A DNA stretch of 64,000 nt, from NCBI GenBank assembly GCA_902516625.1, contig CABXYU010000001.1, positions 31,001 through 95,000 of the forward strand, written 5' to 3'. This DNA comes from an uncultured Pelagibacteraceae bacterium. Lineage in GTDB: Bacteria; Pseudomonadota; Alphaproteobacteria; Pelagibacterales; Pelagibacteraceae. Under the pieces are notes generated by a model, which ran no database searches, was not told where the DNA came from, and saw nothing but the letters and a program-made list of their open reading frames with translations. Both the position numbers and the translations under genes were made by a program. Of the stretch, positions 9,455 through 17,447 are shown in pieces; positions within the stretch are counted from its first letter, which is position 1; each line of letters begins with the position of its first letter.

Positions 9455-10732
9455 ATGAAAATATTAGATAGTAATAAAAAAAATTTTTACAAAGACCTTG
9501 ATAAGATAATTAATAAGAGGAAGACTATTGATAAATCTACATTAAGAATAGTAGAAAAAATTATTAGTAGAGTTCGAAGAAATGAAGATAAAGCTTTAAT
9601 TTATTATGAAAAGAAATTCAATTCTAATACAAAAATTGTTTCAAGCAAAAAAGAAATTTCAAGGGCAATTAAATTACTAGACCCTAAAATCAAAAGAGCA
9701 ATTGATGAAACTTGTAAAAGGGTTAGAGATTGGCATTTAAAACAAAAACCAAAAGATATTTTTTATAAAGACAAATTAAACAACAAATTTTATTACAAGA
9801 ATAAAAGTATAGGTAGCGTAGCATGTTATGTCCCAGGAAACTTGCCAAGTACTTTAATTATGTGTGCAACACCAGCTATCATTGCAGGTGTAAAAAGAAT
9901 TGTTTTATGCACTCCAAGTTTAAATGGAAAATTGAATAGTGCGGTTTATTATGCTGCATCAAAACTTGGAATAAAAGAATTTTATAATTTAGGGGGTGCA
10001 TCAGCAATTGCGGCATTAGCAATGGGAACACCAAAGGTTAAAGCTGTAGATAAAATTGTGGGCCCAGGATCTAAATGGGTAGCTCTGGCCAAAAAAAAAG
10101 TTTTTCTTGAGGGATTATGTGGCATAGAAGCAGCCAACATGGGTCCAAGTGAAATTTTATGTATAGCTGACTCGTCTTCAGATCCTGAAATAATTGCATC
10201 AAGTTGTATAGCACAAAATGAACATAGTAGTGACTCAATGTCTATATTATTAACTAAGGATAAAAAATTAATTAAAAAAGTTCAACTATCGATTATTGAA
10301 CAAATGAAAGATTTACCGAGAAAAAAAATAGCTGGTTCAAGTTTTAAAAAAAATAGTCTGTTTATTTATGTGTCGAATGATAAGACAATCATTTCAATAG
10401 TAAATCATATCGCTCCTGAGCACATTGAAATTTCGACAAAAAATTATAAAAAATATTTAAAAAGTAATATAATTGCAGGGTCTGTTTGTATCGGGCCTTA
10501 TAGCAGTATGGCCTTAAGTGATTATGGTCCTACACAACATTCATTACCAACTCATTCAAGTGCTAAATTTTCATCAGGATTGAGTGTAAAAGACTTTTTA
10601 ATTCAAACAAGTTATAATGAACTTAGTAAAAAAGGAGTTGCAAAGCTTGGGAAGAGTGGGTACTTAATGTCTAATTTTGAAAACTTAGTAGGTCATAGTA
10701 GATCTATAAAAAAAAAAATGGAGAAACAATAA
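9455..10732 (+). CDS. hisD: Histidinol dehydrogenase
   Basis: [59 protein letters not shown]. Confidence 0.95.
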   Translation: MKILDSNKKNFYKDLDKIINKRKTIDKSTLRIVEKIISRVRRNEDKALIYYEKKFNSNTKIVSSKKEISRAIKLLDPKIKRAIDETCKRVRDWHLKQKPKDIFYKDKLNNKFYYKNKSIGSVACYVPGNLPSTLIMCATPAIIAGVKRIVLCTPSLNGKLNSAVYYAASKLGIKEFYNLGGASAIAALAMGTPKVKAVDKIVGPGSKWVALAKKKVFLEGLCGIEAANMGPSEILCIADSSSDPEIIASSCIAQNEHSSDSMSILLTKDKKLIKKVQLSIIEQMKDLPRKKIAGSSFKKNSLFIYVSNDKTIISIVNHIAPEHIEISTKNYKKYLKSNIIAGSVCIGPYSSMALSDYGPTQHSLPTHSSAKFSSGLSVKDFLIQTSYNELSKKGVAKLGKSGYLMSNFENLVGHSRSIKKKMEKQ

Positions 10733-10733
10733 A

Positions 10734-10952
10734 TTGGCAAAAGAAGAAAATATCTTAGAATTTAGAGGAAAAGTTTCAGAACTTCTTCCCAACGCCATGT
10801 TTCGCGTTTTATTAGAGAATGGTCATACAGTAACATGTGTGGCCGCCGGGAAGCTCAGAAAAAATAGAATTCGTGTCCTTCAAGGAGATTCTGTGACCGT
10901 CGAGGTGTCCGGTTATGATTTGCAACGTGGAAGGATAACTTTTCGTGGTTAG
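10734..10952 (+). CDS. infA: Translation initiation factor IF-1 (TTG start)
   Basis: [31 protein letters not shown]; first codon is ttg. Confidence 0.95.
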   Translation: MAKEENILEFRGKVSELLPNAMFRVLLENGHTVTCVAAGKLRKNRIRVLQGDSVTVEVSGYDLQRGRITFRG

Positions 10953-10992
10953 TTATTTAATTTTTAATTATTATATTGACCACCATGACGAT

Positions 10993-11067
10993 GGCCTTGT
11001 AGCTCAGTAGTAGAGCAGTACCCTGAAAAGGTATGTGTCGTTTGTGCGATTCAAACCAAGGCCACCA
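10993..11067 (+). tRNA. tRNA-Phe (GAA), CCA encoded, A18/G55 variant
   Basis: GGCCTTG/CAAGGCC acceptor; D-arm GCTC-AGTAGTA-GAGC; anticodon arm GTACC-CTGAAAA-GGTAT; T-arm GTTTG-TGCGATT-CAAAC; ACCA. Confidence 0.92.
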
Positions 11068-11179
11068 CACCACTTTCATTATTCTTCAAGTATACAAACA
11101 TATATTAATTTTTTTTGTTATTGAAAATATTAAATAAATAAAATATCTTTTTTAAAAAAAATAACACAAGGTAAGAAAA

Positions 11180-11395
11180 ATGAGTCTACAAGGGAAAGTA
11201 AAATGGTTCAATCCAGCCAAAGGTTTTGGTTTTATTGAAAGAGAAGATAAAGAAAAAGATGTGTTTGTACACATTTCAGCTGTCAAGGAGGCTGGCATTC
11301 AAAAACTTTTAGAGAATGATAAAGTTCAATTTGAATTGAGTCAGGATGATAAAGGCAAAGGACCTTCAGCAACTAATCTTAAGAAAATAGATTAA
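11180..11395 (+). CDS. Cold-shock domain protein
   Basis: GKVKWFNPAKGFGFIEREDKEKDVFVHISAV (RNP1/RNP2 motifs). Confidence 0.93.
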   Translation: MSLQGKVKWFNPAKGFGFIEREDKEKDVFVHISAVKEAGIQKLLENDKVQFELSQDDKGKGPSATNLKKID

Positions 11396-11411
11396 TTATT
11401 TTAAATATTTT

Positions 11412-11447
11412 AAGGACGATATATCTATTAATTTGATAATCGTCCTT
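11412..11447 (+). terminator. Stem-loop terminator after cold-shock gene
   Basis: aaggacgat ... atcgtcctt perfect 9-bp stem followed by T/A-rich sequence. Confidence 0.6.
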
Positions 11448-11496
11448 TATTAATTTAAGGCTTGATTAATTATAATTTTAGCCTATTACAACTCAC

Positions 11497-11613
11497 ATGT
11501 TAGAAAAAATGATTAAAAATTACACTATTAAAGGTACTTTAAGAAAAGCTCTTAAAGGAACTAATAGAGGTGTACACAATCATCATTTCCATGCTGGCTT
11601 TGCTAGCAAATAA
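11497..11613 (+). CDS. 38-aa small protein with His-rich C-terminus
   Basis: MLEKMIKNYTIKGTLRKALKGTNRGVHNHHFHAGFASK; free-standing between terminator and tRNA-His. Confidence 0.5.
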   Translation: MLEKMIKNYTIKGTLRKALKGTNRGVHNHHFHAGFASK

Positions 11614-11693
11614 TCATTTAAAAATTTAAAATATATATAAATTAGTATAAAATAAAATTGTGTAATTAATATTAATTATGCGGACGTAGTTAA

Positions 11694-11767
11694 GGCCGTT
11701 TAGTTCAATAGCAGAACACGGGTTTGTGGAACCTGGGACGGTGGGGCAGAACCACCAACGGCTGCCA
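11694..11767 (+). tRNA. tRNA-His (GTG), no encoded G-1, G1:U72, G73, non-canonical D/T loops
   Basis: GGCCGTT/AACGGCT acceptor then G-CCA; D-arm GTTC-AATAGCA-GAAC; anticodon arm CGGGT-TTGTGGA-ACCTG; T-arm GGTGG-GGCAGAA-CCACC. Confidence 0.9.
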
Positions 11768-11811
11768 ACTTAAAGTTGGATAAATTAAGTACGAAGTGAA
11801 AGTACGAAAAA

Positions 11812-13215
11812 ATGAGTAAAAAATTATTAGAACCTGGTTTACCTAGAGGATTTGAAGATTCTTTTGGAAAATCTTTAATTATTGAAAAAAAGATAAAAGA
11901 AGTTATTGAAAAAAACTTTTTAAGGTATGGCTATACTGAAATTAAAACTAGTCCATTTGAATACTCGGAAAATATTGGAGGTTTTTTAACTGATGATTTA
12001 AACGATTTTTCAAAAGATATTTTTACATTTGATGATAAAGATAGGAAAATTAGTCTTCGTTTTGATCTTTCAGCTCCGCTGGCTCGAGTTGTTTCAGAAA
12101 AATATTTAGAATTTGCTTTTCCATTTCGTAGGTTTCAAATTGCAGAAGTTTTTAGAAATGAAACTAGTAAAACGGGAAGAGGGAGGTACAGAAGCTTCCT
12201 GCAAGGTGATTTCGATCAAATTTTTTTTGGTAAAGTTCCTTCACAAGCAAATGCTGAAATTCTTCAAATTATTTGTGACACTATGTTTGATCTGAAATTT
12301 AAAAAAGATCAATTTAAAATTAATATTTTCAACAGAAAGATTATTGAAGGTTTATTAAATGATCTTAAAATCAAAGATGAAAATCAAAGATTCAAAGTGC
12401 TAAGGGCAATAGATAAATATGATAGAATCGATGAAAACTTTATAGATTTATTACAGAAGGAGAGAGTGGATCCAATCTCTGGAGATAAAATAACTGGTGC
12501 TAATTTAAGTAATGATCAAGCAAAATTAATAATAGAATTTTTAAAATTAAAAGATTTAAAAGATTTAAAATTAGAGTGTAAAAATGAACTTCAAAAAGAG
12601 GGCATTACCGAGCTCGAGGAAATTTTTAAAATATTAAACGACAATAAATATTTAGATCAAGTTCGGGTCGATAGCAGTAAGGTCAGAGGTTTAAATTATT
12701 ATGACTCTGTAACTTTTGAGACAACTATTAATTTCAAAGTTAAAAATAAACAAAATAAACCTGTTGATTTAGGTAGTGTGGCGTCTGGAGGTTCTTATGC
12801 TAAATTATGTTCACGGTTTAAGGGTGGAGCAAATTTTGAAGGCACTGGGTGTTCATTTGGTATCTCTCGGATGGTTTATCTTTTGTTACAATTAGATCAA
12901 TTAGAAACTGATCAAAAACTCCCAGTAATTATCTGCACTATGAATAAAGAGTATTTTTCTTATGCCAATGAAATAGCCAGCATTTTGCGTAACAATAATA
13001 TTAATACTGAGGTTTATTCAGATCCAAAAAAAAATTTAGGAAAACAACTTACTTTTGCCAATAAAAAAGGAAATCCAGTTGCTTGTATTATCGGCGACAA
13101 TGAATTTAAAGATCAAACTATTACTCTTAAAAATTTGATGGCAAAAAAAGGTGAGAACAATCAAACAACAATTAAAAAAGAAAATTTAATCAATGAAGTT
13201 AAAAAATATATCTAA
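11812..13215 (+). CDS. hisS: Histidyl-tRNA synthetase (divergent alphaproteobacterial type)
   Basis: LPRGFEDSFG, ISLRFDLSAPLARVVSEKY, RFQIAEVFRNE...GRYRSFLQGDFDQI; followed by hisZ/hisG. Confidence 0.92.
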   Translation: MSKKLLEPGLPRGFEDSFGKSLIIEKKIKEVIEKNFLRYGYTEIKTSPFEYSENIGGFLTDDLNDFSKDIFTFDDKDRKISLRFDLSAPLARVVSEKYLEFAFPFRRFQIAEVFRNETSKTGRGRYRSFLQGDFDQIFFGKVPSQANAEILQIICDTMFDLKFKKDQFKINIFNRKIIEGLLNDLKIKDENQRFKVLRAIDKYDRIDENFIDLLQKERVDPISGDKITGANLSNDQAKLIIEFLKLKDLKDLKLECKNELQKEGITELEEIFKILNDNKYLDQVRVDSSKVRGLNYYDSVTFETTINFKVKNKQNKPVDLGSVASGGSYAKLCSRFKGGANFEGTGCSFGISRMVYLLLQLDQLETDQKLPVIICTMNKEYFSYANEIASILRNNNINTEVYSDPKKNLGKQLTFANKKGNPVACIIGDNEFKDQTITLKNLMAKKGENNQTTIKKENLINEVKKYI

Positions 13216-14233
13216 TATTCTTAAATCAAGTGGATTTAAGAATATTGAGCTCGATAGTATTATTGAATCTAATCAAGTTTTAAAAAGATCTGGTGGAAAT
13301 TTTAGACAGTATTTATTTTCTTTTTATGATCAACATTATAAAGAATGGGCTTTAAATCCTGATCTCTCATTAGCCAGTGTTAAAAAATACATTGAAAGTA
13401 AGACTAATAATAAAACGAAATGGTCATACAGTGGTGAGGCATACCGTAAACAAGATAAAAGTAATAAATCACCAATAGTAAAGCAAACTGGATTTGAAAT
13501 TTTTGGTTCCTACAATAAAGCGAAAGACGATAATGAAATAATACAAACATCTTTGAAAATATTTAAAAAATCAAATTTTAAAAAGTGTGAATTGAATTTG
13601 AGTAATATGGAGATATTCCATGTTCTTATAGATAAGCTTTCATTACCACTTAGATGGAGGGAAAAAATTAAAAGACACTTTTCTAGGAAAGAATATTTTG
13701 AAGAATTGTTGAAGAAATTATCAGATGATAAAGATATAAACCCCAAAATTGTTGAAACTGATAAGCGATTAGCTGAAAAATTAAGGAAAAGTAATTTAGA
13801 AAAAATTTATTCAGGACGAAGTTTGAAAGATATTTTAGATAGATTTGATCTAAAAAATTACAAAGATGTACGTGATCAATCAAATAAAAAAGATATAAAA
13901 ATCATAAGAGAGTACTTAAAAATTTCGTGTCCTATTGAGAAAGCACCAGAGGTTTTAACTAACTTTTTTTACAAGTATAATATGAATATTTTTATAAGCC
14001 CTGACTATTTTCCAATTAAAAAAAATAATATTAAAAATGTTAAAGTTCTATTCACATCAAATATTAATAGAACTGTAGAATATTATACAGGTATGAACTT
14101 TAACTTAATGGTAGATATTAAGAAAAAGAAGAACACCCTTTTGAGCGGAGGGAGATTTGACAAATTAATTGGAAACTTAGCTTCTAAGAATATTCCAGCA
14201 GTAGGAGCGGCATTAAACTCCGATATTTTATGA
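13193..14233 (+). CDS. hisZ: ATP phosphoribosyltransferase regulatory subunit
   Basis: HisRS-like fold protein between hisS and hisG; YYTGMNFNLMV, LLSGGRFDKLIG. Confidence 0.85.
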   Translation: MKLKNISNILKSSGFKNIELDSIIESNQVLKRSGGNFRQYLFSFYDQHYKEWALNPDLSLASVKKYIESKTNNKTKWSYSGEAYRKQDKSNKSPIVKQTGFEIFGSYNKAKDDNEIIQTSLKIFKKSNFKKCELNLSNMEIFHVLIDKLSLPLRWREKIKRHFSRKEYFEELLKKLSDDKDINPKIVETDKRLAEKLRKSNLEKIYSGRSLKDILDRFDLKNYKDVRDQSNKKDIKIIREYLKISCPIEKAPEVLTNFFYKYNMNIFISPDYFPIKKNNIKNVKVLFTSNINRTVEYYTGMNFNLMVDIKKKKNTLLSGGRFDKLIGNLASKNIPAVGAALNSDIL

Positions 14234-14916
14234 TAAAAGAAACAATAAATATTTTGATACAATCTAAAGGAAGAATGGCATCCGATGTAGAAAAAATATT
14301 TAAAAAAAATAAACTTAAAATTTTAAAACAAAATGAAAGATCTTTAGTTGGATCTGTCAAAGGTCACTCAAACGTTAAGATATTATTTATGAATACATCA
14401 GAGATATGTGAGGCTTTGGCTAAGAATGTTGGTGATATTGGCATAAGCGGAAAAGATTTATGGAAAGAAAGTGAACCAAGTATTCAATCAAAAATTTCTC
14501 TTGCCAAAGAATATTCTTTTGGAAAAAGTTCTTTGATTGTTGCTGTAGATAAATTCTGGTTAGATTGTGTTAACTCTGGAGATCTAGAAGACATTTCATA
14601 TGAATTTTATCAAAAGAAAAAAAGATTAATGAGGGTAGCAACTAAATTTAAAAATTTAACACGTGAATGGTTTGCTTCAAAAGGGATCACTCAATACGAA
14701 GTTATTTCCTCTAAAGGTGCCACTGAAGGCACTATTGCAGCTGGAATCTCTGACATGTGCACAGACCTCACATCTTCTGGTGAAACTCTTAGACAAAACA
14801 ATTTGAAAATTATTGATACGATTCTCAAATCATCCGCTTGCTTGTTCTATTCGAAAAAATCTTTGAAAAAAAAGGGTGTGAAAAAATTTATTAAATTACT
14901 TTCGTCTAAAAATTAA
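14230..14916 (+). CDS. hisG: ATP phosphoribosyltransferase
   Basis: GRMASDVEKIFKK, VGDIGISGKDLW, ATKFKNLTREWFASKGI. Confidence 0.93.
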   Translation: MIKETINILIQSKGRMASDVEKIFKKNKLKILKQNERSLVGSVKGHSNVKILFMNTSEICEALAKNVGDIGISGKDLWKESEPSIQSKISLAKEYSFGKSSLIVAVDKFWLDCVNSGDLEDISYEFYQKKKRLMRVATKFKNLTREWFASKGITQYEVISSKGATEGTIAAGISDMCTDLTSSGETLRQNNLKIIDTILKSSACLFYSKKSLKKKGVKKFIKLLSSKN

Positions 14917-15030
14917 GTCTTTCCAATAAATTAAGATTATTTTGATAATGTCCAAATTTCTTAATATTGCATAAGAACCAATGATTAATCCTATAACAAA
15001 TAGGATTTTAAATATTAATAATAATTCCAT
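14896..15030 (-). CDS. Possible 44-aa single-TM small protein
   Basis: MELLLIFKILFVIGLIIGSYAILRNLDIIKIILIYWKDLIFRRK; convergent, overlaps hisG end by 21 nt. Confidence 0.3.
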   Translation of the reverse strand: MELLLIFKILFVIGLIIGSYAILRNLDIIKIILIYWKDLIFRRK

Positions 15031-15093
15031 AAATAAATTGACGTAATAAACTAAATTAACAATAATATATTTATACTGTAAAGATTATTAAAA

Positions 15094-15645
15094 ATGAAAA
15101 AAAAAGGTAAAGAGATCAGTTCGGACAAAGATAATACTATTGATACAAGCCCAATTAAAACGGACGTATATAAGTATCCAAGAGGAAATAGATATAATAT
15201 TGTATATGCCAAAACACCAAACAATAATCAGCATGTCAGAAGGTCAGACGAAGAACTTCAAAAAATAATTGATAGTAAGCCAAAAAATTGGACTAAAAAG
15301 GATTTTTTAGGAGAGGGTAAACTAAATGATCAAAAACTCTTAACTAGGAAAGAGACAGATAGAAAGACTCTAAAATTCTATCAAACTGGAAAAAGAATAA
15401 ATATGAAAAATATTTTTGATAATTCCACTGAAGAAAGCATTCGTGAATTTAAAAAAGGTGAAATAGATTTTGAAACACTTAAAAATAGATCTTCAACGAT
15501 TAAATGGCGCAGCAATATGTCTAATCAAGAACGTAAATTGTATGATAAGGAAATTTATAAAAAGATAAAATCAGATCCTGAACAGCTAGAGGCCAAAAGA
15601 GAAAGACAAAGAGATTTTTTCGAAAAATATTTGAAAAAAAATTAA
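15094..15645 (+). CDS. Hypothetical Lys-rich protein (183 aa)
   Basis: ORF; no family recognised. Confidence 0.6.
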   Translation: MKKKGKEISSDKDNTIDTSPIKTDVYKYPRGNRYNIVYAKTPNNNQHVRRSDEELQKIIDSKPKNWTKKDFLGEGKLNDQKLLTRKETDRKTLKFYQTGKRINMKNIFDNSTEESIREFKKGEIDFETLKNRSSTIKWRSNMSNQERKLYDKEIYKKIKSDPEQLEAKRERQRDFFEKYLKKN

Positions 15646-15677
15646 TTTTTACCCCAACGTCTCAACAGACGCTAGAT

Positions 15678-15772
15678 GTAGAGCGGTGCCCCCAGTTTTT
15701 GGCTCGGTAGCTCAGGAGACGATGAGGCATAGGGCAGTACACTCAAGTTTTTGGCTCGGTAGCTCAGGAGAC
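15678..15772. repeat. Two-copy 52-bp-period tandem direct repeat
   Basis: agtttttggctcggtagctcaggagac exact at 15694-15720 and 15746-15772; flanking sequence also partly similar. Confidence 0.9.
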
Positions 15773-15818
15773 ACAATATCTTTGTTAGCACAAATGTTAG
15801 ATTTATTGTAAATAAACA

Positions 15819-16529
15819 ATGAATATGAAATGGAACAAAAAATTTAATTATACTTCATTAAATCGTATTCCAGTAAATGGATCTCGACACTACGCCGTTG
15901 GACAACATCGTTTACCTTCAGTTTCTACCATATTGAGCAAAACTAGAGCGCCCGAAGATAAAGCTGCACTTGCTGCATGGATTGCTCGAGTTGGGGAGAA
16001 AGAAAGTGAGCGTATTAAAAATGCAGCTAGTGCAAATGGCACAAAAATGCACTCACTAATTGAAAGGTACTTGAAGAATAGAGAAAATTTAGAATTATTA
16101 GAAACTGAAGAAGAAACTGGCCTTGCAAAACAAATGGCAGATAAAATTATTTCTGAGGGTATTCAAGGAAAAGTAAATGAAATTCATGGAATAGAATGCC
16201 CTATTTATTATGATAGTCCTAGGGGCTGGGCTGGGACAGCTGATCTTGTGGCCACATATGAATCCAAACTTTCAATTTGTGATTTTAAGCAAAAAAATTC
16301 TATTATGAAGGAAACTTACTCTAGTTATCACGAATATATGACCCAAATTGCCGGGTATAGCCTAGCGCACGATAAATTATTTGGTTCAACTATAACTCAA
16401 GGAGTTATTCTATTAGCAACTACAGATCTAGTTTTTCAAATTTTTAGAATTAATCACGAAAAACTTAAAGAATACCAGCAGAAGTTTTTAGATAGAGTTG
16501 AACAATATTATTCTTTAATTAATAAATAA
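15819..16529 (+). CDS. Phage-type PD-(D/E)XK exonuclease (MGME1/pelagiphage exonuclease-like)
   Basis: LPSVSTILSKTRAPEDKAALAAWIARVG, GWAGTADLVATYESKLSICDFKQKN, YMTQIAGYSLAHDKLFG. Confidence 0.75.
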   Translation: MNMKWNKKFNYTSLNRIPVNGSRHYAVGQHRLPSVSTILSKTRAPEDKAALAAWIARVGEKESERIKNAASANGTKMHSLIERYLKNRENLELLETEEETGLAKQMADKIISEGIQGKVNEIHGIECPIYYDSPRGWAGTADLVATYESKLSICDFKQKNSIMKETYSSYHEYMTQIAGYSLAHDKLFGSTITQGVILLATTDLVFQIFRINHEKLKEYQQKFLDRVEQYYSLINK

Positions 16530-16716
16530 CTCATTATTTATCCTACAAAATATTGGATTAAAATTATTTAATTTAATATTGACTTCTTAATTTCACTATG
16601 TTAATGTTCAAATAACTTAATAAAAAGTTAACCTTTTTATGTATACCGAATTATTAAGTCAGTTCTTAAACAAAAATAATTCTCACTACACATAAACAAG
16701 GTTAACCAAAAAATGG

Positions 16717-16950
16717 GTGATTATGTTTATGGAGAAAAAAAAAGATAAGATACGAATAAGACGTTATTCTTGTAACTATTGTAATTGTACAGGCTTTTTT
16801 AATAGAACGCAGATAATTTTCCAAATTTGGAACTGGGGATATCAGTTCATTAATAAGGATATTTGTAATTACTGCGAAGGCCGAGGTTATATAGTTTTTA
16901 AACGTAAGTACGAAGATATTAATAATTATCAAAGTTTTTTGGAGCATTAA
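16717..16950 (+). CDS. Small protein with paired CxxC motifs (DnaJ zinc-finger-like)
   Basis: RRYSCNYCNCTGFF...DICNYCEGRGYIVF. Confidence 0.5.
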   Translation: MIMFMEKKKDKIRIRRYSCNYCNCTGFFNRTQIIFQIWNWGYQFINKDICNYCEGRGYIVFKRKYEDINNYQSFLEH

Positions 16951-16952
16951 CC

Positions 16953-17033
16953 ATGAAAATTCCAAATATTCCTTATTATATGGGCCTTTTTACTATTCTC
17001 TGTGTTTTATGCTTTTTAAGGGAGATTATATGA
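16953..17033 (+). CDS. 26-aa hydrophobic small ORF
   Basis: MKIPNIPYYMGLFTILCVLCFLREII; ATGA overlap with a following 50-aa ORF. Confidence 0.25.
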   Translation: MKIPNIPYYMGLFTILCVLCFLREII

Positions 17034-17085
17034 TTTTATTCAAAATCCTAATTTCTATTTTTCTACCGGCAAAAAATTTAATGTT

Positions 17086-17145
17086 GAATCTTGGCCTGGG
17101 GCAACCTTCCTTTCTTTCTTTCTGTTATGCCCCAGACCTAGATTC
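17086..17145. promoter_or_regulatory. Long GC-rich inverted repeat/hairpin upstream of accessory operon
   Basis: gaatcttggcctggggca / tgccccagacctagattc: 18-nt arms, 16/18 paired, 24-nt pyrimidine-rich loop. Confidence 0.7.
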
Positions 17146-17174
17146 AAATGTAAAAAAAATGAGAGGTAATTTTA

Positions 17175-17447
17175 ATGACTGATAAAACAAAATACTCAAA
17201 TATAAGCGTTTCAAAAGAGACATACTCTTCACTGCAGAAATTAAGCAAAGAAATATTACCAAATGCATCTTTATCTATTTCAAAAACTGTCACTTATTTA
17301 GTGGATTGTAAAATTAAAGAATCAAACGAGTATTTAAGATCTCAAGGATATCAAACAGAAGAGATAGGTTTTACCCCACCTAAAAAAATAATTGATTGGG
17401 TAATAAATAACACAAACAACAAAGGAGAAAAAAATGGAAAAAAATAA
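17175..17447 (+). CDS. Small putative DNA-binding protein (ribbon-helix-helix-like)
   Basis: YSNISVSKETYSSLQKLSKEILPNASLSISKTVTYLV pattern; overlaps next ORF start. Confidence 0.45.
   Translation: MTDKTKYSNISVSKETYSSLQKLSKEILPNASLSISKTVTYLVDCKIKESNEYLRSQGYQTEEIGFTPPKKIIDWVINNTNNKGEKNGKK

Noticed and set aside
15678-15772. Possible CRISPR array or complete tRNA
   Set aside because: Only two repeat units, no further spacers, no cas genes; no closed acceptor, anticodon or T-arm can be built.
16702-16965. Minus-strand 87-aa ORF over the CxxC protein
   Set aside because: The + strand frame has paired CxxC motifs and operon-consistent orientation.
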